A DNA stretch of 64,000 nt from Streptomyces sp. CB02366 (GCF_001905905.1 NZ_LIVT01000015.1:1-64000); one strand, 5' to 3'. Shown: positions 51,068 to 59,205, numbered from the stretch's first letter. Numbers and translations: made by a program. The notes: generated from the sequence alone by a model not told the origin.

Positions 51068-52096
51068 TCACTCAGGGTTGTCCGCGAGCGACCTCGCCGC
51101 TCTGGCGCTGTAGGCGAGCGCGGTGCGGGCGTACGCGGGCGACGCGCCCGCGAGACCGCACGCCGGGGTGATCGCGACGGACTCGGCGAGAGTCCCCGGA
51201 TTCAGCCCCAGTCTGCTCCACAGCGTCCTGACCCCCATGACGCTACCGCCCGGGTCCGACAATGCCGTCGCTGCCGCGTCGGTGGAGGGCACCACGCCCA
51301 GGAAGAGGTGCGTACCGCCCTCGACGGCTTCCCCGATCGCCTCCTCCTCACGCTCCGTGAGGAGGGAGAAGTCGAACGAGATCCCGGCCGCCCCGGCCCG
51401 GCGCAGCAGCGCGAACGGCACCTCGGGGGCGCAGGAATGGACGAGCGTCGTGCCGCCCTCCCCCGCCGCCGCGAGGACGTCGCGCAGCGTCCCCTCGACG
51501 ACCTGGCGGTCGACGGCCCGGTAGGTGCGGTAACCACTGGCGGAGCGGACCCGGCCCCGCAGGACGGCGGTCAGGGAGGGTTCGTCGAGCTGGAGGACGA
51601 CCTCGGCGCCCGGCACCCGGCGGCGGACCTCCGCGAGGTGGGCGCGGAGCCCCTCGGCCAGGGAGCCGGCGAGGTCCCGGCAGGCCCCGGGGTCGGCCAG
51701 CATGGCTTCGCCGCCGCGCAGTTCGAGGCCGGCGGCGAGCGTCCAGGGCCCGACCGCCTGGACCTTGAGCAGCCCCTCGTACCCCTGGGTGAACTCCTCC
51801 AGGGCGTCCAGGTCCTCTCCCAGCCAGGCCCGGGCCCGCCGGGTGTCGCGGCCGGGCCGGTCGCCGATCCGCCAGCCGCTCGGCTCGACGTGCCCGTACA
51901 TCTCGACGAGCATGCCGATGGTCCGGCCGATCATGTCGGCGCCGGGCCCGCGCGCGGGCAGCTCCGGCAGGTGCGGCATGCCCTGGCCGTCGGCGAAGGA
52001 CCCGGTGACGGTCTTCGCCGCCTCCCTCGCGTCTCCCCCGGGCATCGAACCGATGCCGGTCGCCGGACACCCGCTGAACTCGCTCTTCTCGCTCAC
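51068..52096 (-). CDS. stand-alone MetE C-terminal-domain-like protein
   Basis: A 342-residue TIM-barrel protein like the catalytic half of cobalamin-independent methionine synthase. The N-terminal half-barrel of MetE is absent. Zinc ligands seem kept: His-x-Cys in LVHSCAPE and a late Cys in ITPACGLAG, plus LQLDEPS in the middle. It may transfer methyl groups from a simpler donor, or have another role; relatives beside ligA in actinobacteria, including mycobacteria as I recall, remain poorly defined. The ATG at 52096 is preceded by GAGCGAG-type sequence only. It is 31 bases upstream of ligA on the same strand and probably co-transcribed. Confidence 0.82.
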   Translation of the reverse strand: MSEKSEFSGCPATGIGSMPGGDAREAAKTVTGSFADGQGMPHLPELPARGPGADMIGRTIGMLVEMYGHVEPSGWRIGDRPGRDTRRARAWLGEDLDALEEFTQGYEGLLKVQAVGPWTLAAGLELRGGEAMLADPGACRDLAGSLAEGLRAHLAEVRRRVPGAEVVLQLDEPSLTAVLRGRVRSASGYRTYRAVDRQVVEGTLRDVLAAAGEGGTTLVHSCAPEVPFALLRRAGAAGISFDFSLLTEREEEAIGEAVEGGTHLFLGVVPSTDAAATALSDPGGSVMGVRTLWSRLGLNPGTLAESVAITPACGLAGASPAYARTALAYSARAARSLADNPE

Positions 52097-52176
52097 GCGG
52101 GAAGCCTACGGGCCTGGGGCCGCCGCCCGTGTACGCGGGGCGCGGGCGGCCGTCCGCCGGCGGCCGGGCCCCGGGT

Positions 52177-52866
52177 TCAGCGGCCGGGCCGGACGGTCAG
52201 GTCGTTGACCTCGGCGTCGCGCGGCAGGTCGAGCGCCATCAGGATGGTGGTGGCCACCGACTCTGGGTCGATCCAGCGCTCCGCGTCGTACTCCTTGCCC
52301 TCCTGCTGGTGCACCTTGGCCTGCATGGGGCTGGCCGTGCGACCCGGATAGACGCTGGTGACACGGACGCCGTTGCCGTGCTCCTCGTGGCGCAGCGAGT
52401 CGGCGAGCGCCTTGAGCCCGTGCTTGCTCGCGGCGTACGCGCTCCACCCGGCGTGGGCGTTGAGCCCCGCCCCGGAGTTCACGAACAGGACGTGGCCCCG
52501 GGCGACGCGGAGCTGCGGGAGCAGGAGGCGGGTGATCTCGGCGGGGGCGACCAGGTTGGCGGCGAGCTGGAAGTGCCATGCCTTGGGGGTCAGCTCCCCG
52601 ACCTCGCCCAGTTCGACGACGCCCGCGATGTGCAGCAGGGTGTCGATCCGCTCGGGCACGGTCTGCTGGCCGAACGCCCAGGACAGCCGGTCGGGGTTGC
52701 CGAGGTCGCCGACGAGGGTGCGCGCGCCCGGGTAGCGGTCGGCGAACCCCTTGGCGCGGCCGGCGTCACGGGAGAGCAGGACGAGGTCGTCGCCGCGCTC
52801 CAGGAGGCGGCGAGCGACGGCGGCGCCGATGCCGGAACCGGCGCCGGTGATGAGGTGGGTAGGCAT
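52177..52866 (-). CDS. short-chain dehydrogenase/reductase
   Basis: A 229-residue SDR. It has the cofactor motif LITGAGSGIGAAVA (5-18), GDL for the adenine pocket, the NxxG-type segment HIAGVVELGE, catalytic Ser in FVNSGAGLNA and the YAASKHG active-site Tyr/Lys. Classical SDR length. An NADP(H) preference is likely from SRD after the second strand. Substrate unknown. It lies 80 bases upstream of the MetE-like gene on the same strand. A truncated structured repeat begins ten bases upstream of its start. Confidence 0.9.
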   Translation of the reverse strand: MPTHLITGAGSGIGAAVARRLLERGDDLVLLSRDAGRAKGFADRYPGARTLVGDLGNPDRLSWAFGQQTVPERIDTLLHIAGVVELGEVGELTPKAWHFQLAANLVAPAEITRLLLPQLRVARGHVLFVNSGAGLNAHAGWSAYAASKHGLKALADSLRHEEHGNGVRVTSVYPGRTASPMQAKVHQQEGKEYDAERWIDPESVATTILMALDLPRDAEVNDLTVRPGR

Positions 52867-52875
52867 GGGGCGATC

Positions 52876-52919
52876 CTAGGGCGTGTTTCGGAAGGAGCGC
52901 CGTCCGCCCGGAGGGCGGT
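52876..52919. repeat. structured dispersed repeat, left half only (copy 3)
   Basis: CTAGGGCGTGTTTCG (52876-52890) and the following bases, including the 6-bp GGA-triloop hairpin, match 11-53 with one substitution. The match ends near 52918, and neither the core nor the right arm is present. It lies between the SDR start and the stop of the LOG-type gene at 52927. Confidence 0.8.
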
Positions 52920-52926
52920 CGGGCCC

Positions 52927-53466
52927 CTACTGCAGACCGGCGGACTCCTCCAGGTAGGCCAGCGCGCCGACGCCGTCCTTGGCGAAGAAGACCAGGTCGG
53001 TCAGGGGTACGGGGAGGAAGCCCTCGTCCTCCATGCGCTGGAACTGCTGGCGCAGCCCGTCGTAGAAACCGGCCGTGTTCAGCAGGACGACGGGCTTGGT
53101 GTGCTTGCCGTGCTTCTTCAGCTCCAGGATCTCGGTGGCCTCGTCGAGCGTGCCGGTCCCGCCGACCATGATCACGATCGCGTCGGCCTTCTCCAGGAGC
53201 AGCGCCTTGCGCTCGGCGAGGTCGCGGGCGATCACCATCTCGTCGGCGTCGGCCCGGGCCTTCGCGGCGAGGAAGTCGACCGATACGCCCACGAGCCGCC
53301 CGCCGGCCGCCTGCACGCCGTCCGCGACGACCTTCATCAGCCCGCTCTCCGACCCGCCCCAGACCAGGGTGTGGCCGCCCCGCCCGAGCAGCTCGGCGAA
53401 TTCGCGGGCGGGCACGGTGTAGCGGTCGTCGAGGTCGGCGGCGGAGAGGAAGACGCAGATGTTCAT
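52927..53466 (-). CDS. TIGR00730/LOG-family Rossmann protein
   Basis: A 179-residue protein of the LOG group, whose members cleave nucleoside 5'-monophosphates or cytokinin nucleotides to base and ribose phosphate. Visible are VWGGSESGLMKVVADGV (35-51), the Arg-Lys pair in AERKALLL (84-91) and the GGTGTLDEATE loop (102-112). The classical PGGxGT motif has Val in place of Pro, so catalysis should be confirmed. The ATG at 53466 gives the natural first strand; the frame upstream is not protein-like. Divergent from the DUF427 gene with 103 bases between. Confidence 0.88.
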   Translation of the reverse strand: MNICVFLSAADLDDRYTVPAREFAELLGRGGHTLVWGGSESGLMKVVADGVQAAGGRLVGVSVDFLAAKARADADEMVIARDLAERKALLLEKADAIVIMVGGTGTLDEATEILELKKHGKHTKPVVLLNTAGFYDGLRQQFQRMEDEGFLPVPLTDLVFFAKDGVGALAYLEESAGLQ

Positions 53467-53569
53467 GGAGCCACCGTACGACCCGCCCCGGACGCGTCCG
53501 CGCCCACCCGTCGAGGGGGAAATCCGGCGTACGGGGAAGAACACGGGCCCGTGCGCCGCTGCACCGGGT

Positions 53570-53905
53570 ATGACTTCCACCCGAGGACACCGCATCACCG
53601 TCGAGCAGGGCTCCGAGCACGTCCGGGCGGTGCACGACGGACAGGTGCTGGCCGAGAGCCGCCGACCGCTCGTGCTCCGCGAGACCGGCTGTCCGGTCCG
53701 CTACTACCTGCCGCCCGAGGACGTCCGCACCGACCTGCTCTCCCCGTCCGACACCTCCACCCACTGCCCGTTCAAGGGGGACGCCTCCTACTGGTCGCGG
53801 CCGGGAGCCGCCGACCTCGTCTGGGCCTACCCGGACCCGAAGCCCGCAGTCGCCGCGATCAAGGACCACTTCTGCTTCTACGCCACGGAGACGGTGGCCG
53901 ACTGA
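53570..53905 (+). CDS. DUF427-family protein
   Basis: A 111-residue soluble protein that fits the DUF427 pattern: RAVHDGQVLAESRRPLVL, then YYLPPEDVRTDLL, THCPFKGDASYWS with its conserved Cys-Pro-xx-Gly, and the end IKDHFCFYA. The fold is a small beta barrel; no biochemical role is settled. The ATG at 53570 begins the conserved part, though its Shine-Dalgarno is weak. Alone on the + strand, divergent from the LOG-type gene. Confidence 0.88.
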   Translation: MTSTRGHRITVEQGSEHVRAVHDGQVLAESRRPLVLRETGCPVRYYLPPEDVRTDLLSPSDTSTHCPFKGDASYWSRPGAADLVWAYPDPKPAVAAIKDHFCFYATETVAD

Positions 53906-54052
53906 CCCGCGCCCGGCTGTTCCGCGGCCGAAGGGCCGCGGGCCGCCGGCGCCCGCTCCGGGGCGGCGGAGTCCTCCGCCGGGGGCGTGGACGCGTGCGG
54001 GCGGGCGCCGTGAGCCGTGCGCGGGCGTGGGGCGCCCCTCCGGGCCGGGACG

Positions 54053-55189
54053 TCAGCCGCCCGTCGCCATCCGCTCGCGGCGGACGGTGGTGGCGATGGT
54101 GGCCGAGCCGACCACGCGCGTGCCGTCGTACAGGACGACCGCCTGGCCGGGGGCCACGCCCCGGACCGGCTCGGCGAAGGCGACGTGGAGCTGGGAGCCG
54201 TCCATCAGCTCGGCGGTGACCTCGGTCTCGCCGCCGTGGGCGCGGAGCTGGGCGGTGTACGTGCCCGGGCCGGAGGGAGGCGTTCCGCACCAGCGGGGCT
54301 TGATGGCGGTCAGCGCGGTCACGTCCAGGGCCTCGACGGGGCCGACGGTGACGGTGTTGTTCACGGGGGAGATGTCGAGGACGTAGCGCGGCTTGCCGTC
54401 GGGGGCCGGGTGGCCGATCTTGAGGCCCTTGCGCTGGCCGATGGTGAACCCGAAGGCGCCCTCGTGGGTGCCCAGCTTCGTACCGGACTCGTCGACGATG
54501 TCGCCCTCGGCCGGGCCGCCCAGGCGGTTCGCCAGGAAGCCCTGGGTGTCGCCGTCCGCGATGAAGCAGATGTCGTGACTGTCGGGCTTCTTGGCGACGG
54601 CGAGGCCCCGGCGCTCGGCCTCGGCGCGGATCTCGTCCTTGGTGGTGAGGGTGTCGCCGAGCGGGAACATCGCGTGGGCGAGCTGCTTCTCGTCCAGGAC
54701 GCCGAGGACGTAGCTCTGGTCCTTGGCCATGTCGGAGGCGCGGTGCAGCTCGCGGCCGCCATCCTCGGTGAGGACGACGGTGGCGTAGTGGCCGGTGCAC
54801 ACGGCGTCGAAGCCGAGGGCGAGGGCCTTGTCGAGCAGCGCGGCGAACTTGATCTTCTCGTTGCAGCGCAGGCAGGGGTTGGGCGTGCGCCCGGCCTCGT
54901 ACTCCGCGACGAAGTCCTCGACGACGTCCTCGCGGAAGCGTTCCGCCAGGTCCCAGACGTAGAACGGGATGCCGATGACGTCGGCCGCGCGGCGGGCGTC
55001 CCGGGAGTCCTCGATGGTGCAGCATCCGCGCGCCCCGGTCCGGAAGGACTGGGGGTTCGCGGAGAGGGCGAGGTGGACACCGGTCACGTCGTGGCCCGCC
55101 TCGACGGCGCGGGCGGCGGCGACGGCGGAGTCCACGCCGCCCGACATCGCGGCGAGGACACGCAGGGGGCGCTGGGAAGTCTGAGTCAT
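54053..55189 (-). CDS. mnmA: tRNA-specific 2-thiouridylase
   Basis: A 378-residue enzyme that adds sulfur to U34 of Lys, Glu and Gln tRNAs with ATP. The PP-loop is MSGGVDSAVAAA (15-26). The catalytic Cys pair lies in TPNPCLRCNEKIKF and SHDICFIADGD. The conserved FTIGQRKGLKIG and YVLGVL segments are present. The sulfur probably comes from the cysteine desulfurase encoded at 56019. An amidase gene on the other strand sits between the two, so they are not one operon. The ATG at 55189 is preceded by GGAGGGGCT-type sequence. Confidence 0.96.
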   Translation of the reverse strand: MTQTSQRPLRVLAAMSGGVDSAVAAARAVEAGHDVTGVHLALSANPQSFRTGARGCCTIEDSRDARRAADVIGIPFYVWDLAERFREDVVEDFVAEYEAGRTPNPCLRCNEKIKFAALLDKALALGFDAVCTGHYATVVLTEDGGRELHRASDMAKDQSYVLGVLDEKQLAHAMFPLGDTLTTKDEIRAEAERRGLAVAKKPDSHDICFIADGDTQGFLANRLGGPAEGDIVDESGTKLGTHEGAFGFTIGQRKGLKIGHPAPDGKPRYVLDISPVNNTVTVGPVEALDVTALTAIKPRWCGTPPSGPGTYTAQLRAHGGETEVTAELMDGSQLHVAFAEPVRGVAPGQAVVLYDGTRVVGSATIATTVRRERMATGG

Positions 55190-55250
55190 AGCCCCTCCAG
55201 GGTACGGGTCGCCGGGAACCGAACGCTCGCGGATATGCGTTGACGATCAC

Positions 55251-55991
55251 ATGAGCAACAACGGGAGCACCGGCGCGTCCCCCCAGCCGTCCGGTTCGTC
55301 GTCGCGGAAGAAGCCCGGCGGCGGCGTGAGCCGGCGCGCACTGCTGATCGGCGGCGGCGCGGTGACCGCCGTGGGCGCCGCCGTGCTCGCGCGCGACGAG
55401 GTGAAGCGGCTGTGGTGGCGGGTGCCCGGCGTGGGAAAGCCCCGCAAGCCGGGCGAGCTGGACTACCCGGGGGCGACGTGGGTGGCGGCGTCGGATGCGA
55501 ACTGGCGGCGCGCGGACCGGCCCGACGACTTCCCCATCGACCGGGTGATCATCCATGTCACCCAGGGCAGCTTCGCCAGCGCGGTGCGGGTGTTCCAGGA
55601 CCCGTCCCACCAGGCCGCGACGCACTACATCGTGGGGCAGGACGGGCGGGTGGTGCAGATGATCCGCGAACTGGACGTGGCGTACCAGGCGGGCGACCGC
55701 TCCTACAACGAGCGGGCGGTCGGCATCGAGCACGAGGGGTTCGTGGACCGGCCGAAGGACCTCACCAAGGAGATGTACGCGTCGTCGGCGCGGCTCACCG
55801 CCTCCATCTGCGCCCGGCACGGGATACCCGTCGACCGGGAGCACATCATCGGGCACGTGGAGGTGCCGGGCACCGACCACACCGATCCCGGTCCGCACTG
55901 GGACTGGGACCGGTACATGGAGCTGGTGCGGCGGGCCGCGACGGCGCCGCCGAGCCCGACGCCCACCGCGTCGGCCGCCGTGAAGCCGTAG
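55251..55991 (+). CDS. Tat-type N-acetylmuramoyl-L-alanine amidase (amidase_2)
   Basis: A 246-residue cell-wall hydrolase. The N-terminus has a Tat-like SRRALLIGGG (27-36) and a hydrophobic helix to about 46, so it is exported or membrane-anchored. The amidase_2 domain (95-225) has zinc ligands His102 (VIIHVTQG), His202 (IIGHVEVPG) and an Asp in TDHTDPGPHWDW, with Glu160 in VGIEHEGF. It should cleave the lactyl-Ala bond of peptidoglycan. A Pro/Thr-rich tail follows. The ATG at 55251 has a weak ribosome site. It lies between mnmA and the cysteine desulfurase on the opposite strand. Confidence 0.9.
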   Translation: MSNNGSTGASPQPSGSSSRKKPGGGVSRRALLIGGGAVTAVGAAVLARDEVKRLWWRVPGVGKPRKPGELDYPGATWVAASDANWRRADRPDDFPIDRVIIHVTQGSFASAVRVFQDPSHQAATHYIVGQDGRVVQMIRELDVAYQAGDRSYNERAVGIEHEGFVDRPKDLTKEMYASSARLTASICARHGIPVDREHIIGHVEVPGTDHTDPGPHWDWDRYMELVRRAATAPPSPTPTASAAVKP

Positions 55992-56018
55992 CGGGTCCGC
56001 CTCGGCGGGGGCCGGCCG

Positions 56019-57188
56019 TCAGCTGAGTCCGGCCGTCCTCGCCCGTTCGACCGCCGGGCCGATCGCCTCGGCGAGCGCCTTCACGTCCTCCTCGGTCGAG
56101 GTGTGGCCGAGCGAGAAGCGCAGGGTGCCGCGGGCGAGGTCCGGGTCGGTGCCGGTGGCGAGGAGCACATGGCTGGGCTGGGCGATCCCGGCGGTGCAGG
56201 CGGAGCCGGTGGAACAGGCGATGCCCCGGGCGTCCAGCAGGAGCAGCAGGGAATCGCCCTCGCACCCCGGGAAGCTGAAGTGGGCGTTGGCGGGCAGGCG
56301 TCCGGCCGGGTCCGGGTCGCCGCCGAGCACGGCGTCCGGCACGGCCCGGCGCACGGCGGCCACGAGGTCGTCGCGCAGGGAGCCCACGCGCCGGGCGAAC
56401 CGCTCGCGCCGTTCGGCGGCCAGCCGTCCGGCGACCGCGAAGGAGGCGATGGCGGGCGCGTCCAGGGTGCCGGAGCGTACGTGGCGCTCCTGGCCGCCGC
56501 CGTGCAGCACGGGTACGGGGGCGTGGTCGCGGCCCAGCAGCAGCGCGCCGATCCCGAACGGGCCGCCGATCTTGTGGCCGCTGACCGTCATCGCGGCCAG
56601 GCCGGAACGGGCGAAGTCGACCTCCAGCTGCCCGAACGCCTGGACCGCGTCGGCGTGCATGGGGATCTGGAACTCCGCCGCCACCGAGGCCAGTTCGCGT
56701 ACCGGCATGATGGTGCCGATCTCGTTGTTGGCCCACATCACGGTGATCATCGCGACGTCGTCGGGGTTGCGGAGGATCGCCCGGCGCAGGTCTTCGGGGT
56801 GCACCCGGCCGTAGCGGTCCACCGGGAGGTGCTCGACGGTCGCGCCCTCGTGCCCGGCGAGCCAGTCGACGGCGTCCAGGACCGCGTGGTGCTCGACCGG
56901 ACCGGTCAGGACGCGGGTGCGGCGGGGGTCGGCGTCGCGGCGGGACCAGTAGAGGCCCTTCACGGCGAGGTTGTCGGCCTCCGTGCCGCCGGAGGTGAAC
57001 ACCACCTCGCTGGGGCGGGCGCCGAGGGCGTCGGCGAGGGTTTCTCTGGACTCCTCGACGGTACGGCGGGCCCGGCGTCCGGCGGCGTGCAGCGAGGAGG
57101 CGTTGCCGGTGACGGAGAGCTGGGCGGTCATCGCCTCGATCGCTTCGGGAAGCATCGGCGTGGTCGCGGCGTGGTCGAGGTATGCCAT
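56019..57188 (-). CDS. iscS: cysteine desulfurase (NifS/IscS type)
   Basis: A 389-residue PLP enzyme that takes sulfur from cysteine for Fe-S clusters and tRNA thiolation. It starts AYLDHAATTPMLPEA, has the PLP Lys206 in VSGHKIGGPFG and the persulfide Cys331 in CSTGSACTAG, with His-His in VEHHAVLD. The loop carrying the Cys is of the long, flexible type. Length is normal. The ATG at 57188 begins the conserved strand; residues further upstream are low-complexity. It likely supplies MnmA nearby. The 3' end is 27 bases from the convergent amidase stop. Confidence 0.95.
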   Translation of the reverse strand: MAYLDHAATTPMLPEAIEAMTAQLSVTGNASSLHAAGRRARRTVEESRETLADALGARPSEVVFTSGGTEADNLAVKGLYWSRRDADPRRTRVLTGPVEHHAVLDAVDWLAGHEGATVEHLPVDRYGRVHPEDLRRAILRNPDDVAMITVMWANNEIGTIMPVRELASVAAEFQIPMHADAVQAFGQLEVDFARSGLAAMTVSGHKIGGPFGIGALLLGRDHAPVPVLHGGGQERHVRSGTLDAPAIASFAVAGRLAAERRERFARRVGSLRDDLVAAVRRAVPDAVLGGDPDPAGRLPANAHFSFPGCEGDSLLLLLDARGIACSTGSACTAGIAQPSHVLLATGTDPDLARGTLRFSLGHTSTEEDVKALAEAIGPAVERARTAGLS

Positions 57189-57272
57189 GGTGGGGCCGAT
57201 TCTACGAGCCCGGGGCGGGGCGCACGTCGGGCGCGTCACGGCCGGGGCAGGGCGCACGCCCCGACGGGCGGG

Positions 57273-57668
57273 TCAGCCGGCGACGTTCCAGGCGACCGCG
57301 CCGTCGGCGGTGACCAGGACGGCGAGCACGGCGAGGTCGGCGACCCCCAGCGCGAGACCGAGGCGGGCGCGCCCCCGGCGGCGGGTGCGGCGGGCCAGGG
57401 ACAGCAGCGCCATCACGATCGCGGTGGGGCCGAGCACGAGGTTGAAGACCAGCAGTCCGACGAGGCCGAGGACGAAGGAGGCGACGGCGAGACCGTCCGC
57501 CTCGCGCCCCGCGGGCCGGGAGGCGGCAACGTCCGTACGGGCGTCCGTTCCCCCGCCCGGGGCGGGGGCCGCGGTCTCCTCCGCGGGGCGCTCCGCGGCG
57601 GCGGGGGCGTTTGCGGAGGGGGCGGCGGGGGCCGGGGTCGCGCGGCGGGCGAAGTCGGTGAGGGCCAT
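57273..57668 (-). CDS. small membrane protein, DUF4190-like
   Basis: A 131-residue protein. Residues 1-55 are Ala/Pro-rich and probably disordered. Then come LAVASFVLGLVGLLVFNLVLG and a turn, ARRTRRRGRARLGLALGVAD, and a second hydrophobic helix to the end. This two-helix form with a basic loop resembles DUF4190. The ATG at 57668 has AAGGAG nine bases upstream. It lies on the minus strand, 84 bases upstream of the cysteine desulfurase and 67 bases after a 51-residue membrane protein gene. Function unknown. Confidence 0.75.
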   Translation of the reverse strand: MALTDFARRATPAPAAPSANAPAAAERPAEETAAPAPGGGTDARTDVAASRPAGREADGLAVASFVLGLVGLLVFNLVLGPTAIVMALLSLARRTRRRGRARLGLALGVADLAVLAVLVTADGAVAWNVAG

Positions 57669-57735
57669 GGTGCGAGCTCCTTCGGATCGGTGGGGGAAAC
57701 GACAGGCTCGGCGGTGGGGGCGCGGGTCCGGCGGG

Positions 57736-57891
57736 TCAGCGCGGGCGGCGCGAGGTGCGCTCACGCACGGCGAAGACCAGCAGCCAGCAGCCGATGACGG
57801 CCGCGGCGGCCAGGGACAGCGGGAGCGGGAGGTGGGCGACCGTCCCGAGGAGGATGCCCAGCAGGAGCAGCGCGGCGACGAGGACGAGCAC
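57736..57891 (-). CDS. 51-residue two-helix membrane protein
   Basis: A short frame from GTG 57891, preceded by AGAGAGG. The product VLVLVAALLLLGILLGTVAH then LPLPLSLAAAAVIGCWLLVF and the basic tail RERTSRRPR forms two membrane helices with a positive cytoplasmic end. Codon use fits the genome. It is divergent from the TetR gene at 58008 and may be controlled by the operator-like repeats between them. It is followed by the DUF4190-like gene. Function unknown. Confidence 0.6.
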   Translation of the reverse strand: MLVLVAALLLLGILLGTVAHLPLPLSLAAAAVIGCWLLVFAVRERTSRRPR

Positions 57892-57925
57892 GGCGGAACC
57901 TCTCTGTGCGACGACGGAAGCCGTT

Positions 57926-58002
57926 CGGAGTACGAGTGTTCACTGACCCCCAAGTCTAAACCTCGGTCCCCTTCCTCCACTCGGAGTACAGCTGTTTACT
58001 GA
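57926..58002. promoter_or_regulatory. two operator-like direct repeats upstream of TetR
   Basis: Two 21-base sequences (57926-57946 and 57982-58002) begin CGGAGTAC and end ACTGA, differing at four positions. The first contains AGTGTTCACT and the second ACAGCTGT. They sit between the small membrane gene and the divergent TetR start, six bases from the latter. AGTGTTCACT recurs on the opposite strand at 59079-59088. Confidence 0.6.
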
Positions 58003-58007
58003 ATGGC

Positions 58008-58655
58008 ATGAGTCACACCGCCGGGGCCCGCCACACCCAGAAGCTGAGGACGCGCCGGGCCCTCCTGGACGCCGCGCTCGTCCTGCTGGAGCACCAGAGC
58101 CTGAGCAGCCTGGGACTGCGGGAGGTCACCCGGGCCGCCGGGGTCGCCCCGACCGCCTTCTACCGGCACTTCGACCACGTCGCCGCGCTCGGCGTCGCCC
58201 TGGTCGAGGAGTCCCTGGGCAGCCTGCACGGGCTGATCGCCGCGGTCCTCGCGGAGACGGGCGACAGCGAGGAGCGGTTGGACCGCAGCGTGGCGGTGAC
58301 CGTCCGTCACGTCGGCGCGCGGCCCGCTCATTTCCGGTTCATCGCCCGTGAGCAGCACGGCGGGGTGGGTCCGGTCCGCGAGGCGATCGCGGACCGGCTG
58401 CGGCGGTTCGCCGAGGAGGTGGCGTGCGCGCTCGCGGAGGAGCCCGAGTCGGCCGGCTGGAGCGAGGAGGACCTGCTGATGCTCGGCCGGTTCCACGTGG
58501 ACCACATGGTGATGACCGCGTCGGCGCTGCTGGCGGCCGGGCCGGAGGGCGAGGAGGAGACGGTCCGGCAGGCCCGGCGGCGGCTGCGACTGGTCTCCAT
58601 CGGCCGCGCCCACTGGCTCGACGAGGGGCCGGCGGACGGCGCCGCCCGCGCCTGA
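58008..58655 (+). CDS. TetR-family regulator, FabR-like
   Basis: A 215-residue repressor. The HTH spans about 14-60: TRRALLDAALVLLEHQSLSS, then LGLREVTRAAGVAPTAFYRHFD. The C-terminal domain includes RHVGARPAHFRFIAREQHGG, similar to the lipid-responsive FabR/DesT group as I recall it. Those proteins sense acyl groups and control desaturation or fatty-acid genes. The ATG at 58008 lies close to two operator-like repeats. Its targets may include the small membrane gene at 57891 and the frame starting at 59054, which has a matching site. Confidence 0.87.
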   Translation: MSHTAGARHTQKLRTRRALLDAALVLLEHQSLSSLGLREVTRAAGVAPTAFYRHFDHVAALGVALVEESLGSLHGLIAAVLAETGDSEERLDRSVAVTVRHVGARPAHFRFIAREQHGGVGPVREAIADRLRRFAEEVACALAEEPESAGWSEEDLLMLGRFHVDHMVMTASALLAAGPEGEEETVRQARRRLRLVSIGRAHWLDEGPADGAARA

Positions 58656-58886
58656 CCCGCGGCCGGGGCGGCGAACGGCGCACGGGCCCGCCCGGAACAG
58701 CCGGAGGACCCCTGGCCCCGCCCCGGCACGTGCGGGCGACTTCACCTTCTCCTGACGCTTCTTGACATGAGTTGCCGGGGCCCAAAGCAAACCCGTATTG
58801 CCCCCTGGGCGCCGGAGGGCCCTGGCTCCACTCCCCGCGTCCGGTGAAGAACGGCTCGCCGTGCCCGTCGCCGGGCCCGGTCAGCC

Positions 58887-59054
58887 CTACGACCCGGTCC
58901 GCGCCGAACTCGATCCCCACGTCCACGGCCTCCGCCCCGCCGGTGGCCTCCTCGACGGCGCGGGCCTGCCACAAGCCCCCCCCAGGGTGGGAGGGATCGC
59001 CAGGGTCGAGCCCTCGTCGGCGCCCTGCGGAACCTGCGTGGCGCGTTGGGTCAT
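58887..59054 (-). CDS. possible small gene with a disrupted frame
   Basis: An ATG at 59054 with GGGAAGG six bases upstream opens a 55-residue frame beginning MTQRATQVPQGADEGSTLAI. Coding character is good up to a run of eight G (58976-58983). After it, the protein-like composition continues in another frame to about 58800 (AVDVGIEFGADRVVGLTGPG), while this frame ends at 58887. This may be a frameshifted gene or a sequencing error. An operator-like site lies 25 bases upstream of the ATG. The rest of 58656-59205 has no gene I can support. Confidence 0.35.
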   Translation of the reverse strand: MTQRATQVPQGADEGSTLAIPPTLGGACGRPAPSRRPPAGRRPWTWGSSSARTGS

Positions 59055-59078
59055 GGCGCACCTTCCCGGTCTGGGGTG

Positions 59079-59088
59079 AGTGAACACT
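59079..59088. promoter_or_regulatory. operator-like site matching the TetR upstream repeat
   Basis: AGTGAACACT is the exact reverse complement of the 10-mer at 57935-57944 and lies 25 bases upstream of the ATG at 59054. A shared site suggests joint control by the TetR regulator at 58008. Confidence 0.5.
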
Positions 59089-59205
59089 TACCCTCCCGTC
59101 ACATGCGCTGTGCGACACGGCCGGCGCCGGTTCCCGGCCCCGGAGCGCAAGGCCCCTCGCCGGCTCTGCCCGACGCGCCGCCCCGGCCCTCCCGCGGCAG
59201 GGGTC

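Noticed and set aside
52927..53466. Annotation as lysine decarboxylase
   Set aside because: The old 'lysine decarboxylase' label for this fold is misleading. The GGTGTLDE motif belongs to the LOG/phosphoribohydrolase group.
58798..59079. A + strand 93-codon frame in the 58.7-59.1 kb gap
   Set aside because: It has no ribosome site, is Pro/Gly-rich, and its codon pattern mirrors the complementary strand. The minus-strand frame has a better start and an operator-like site.
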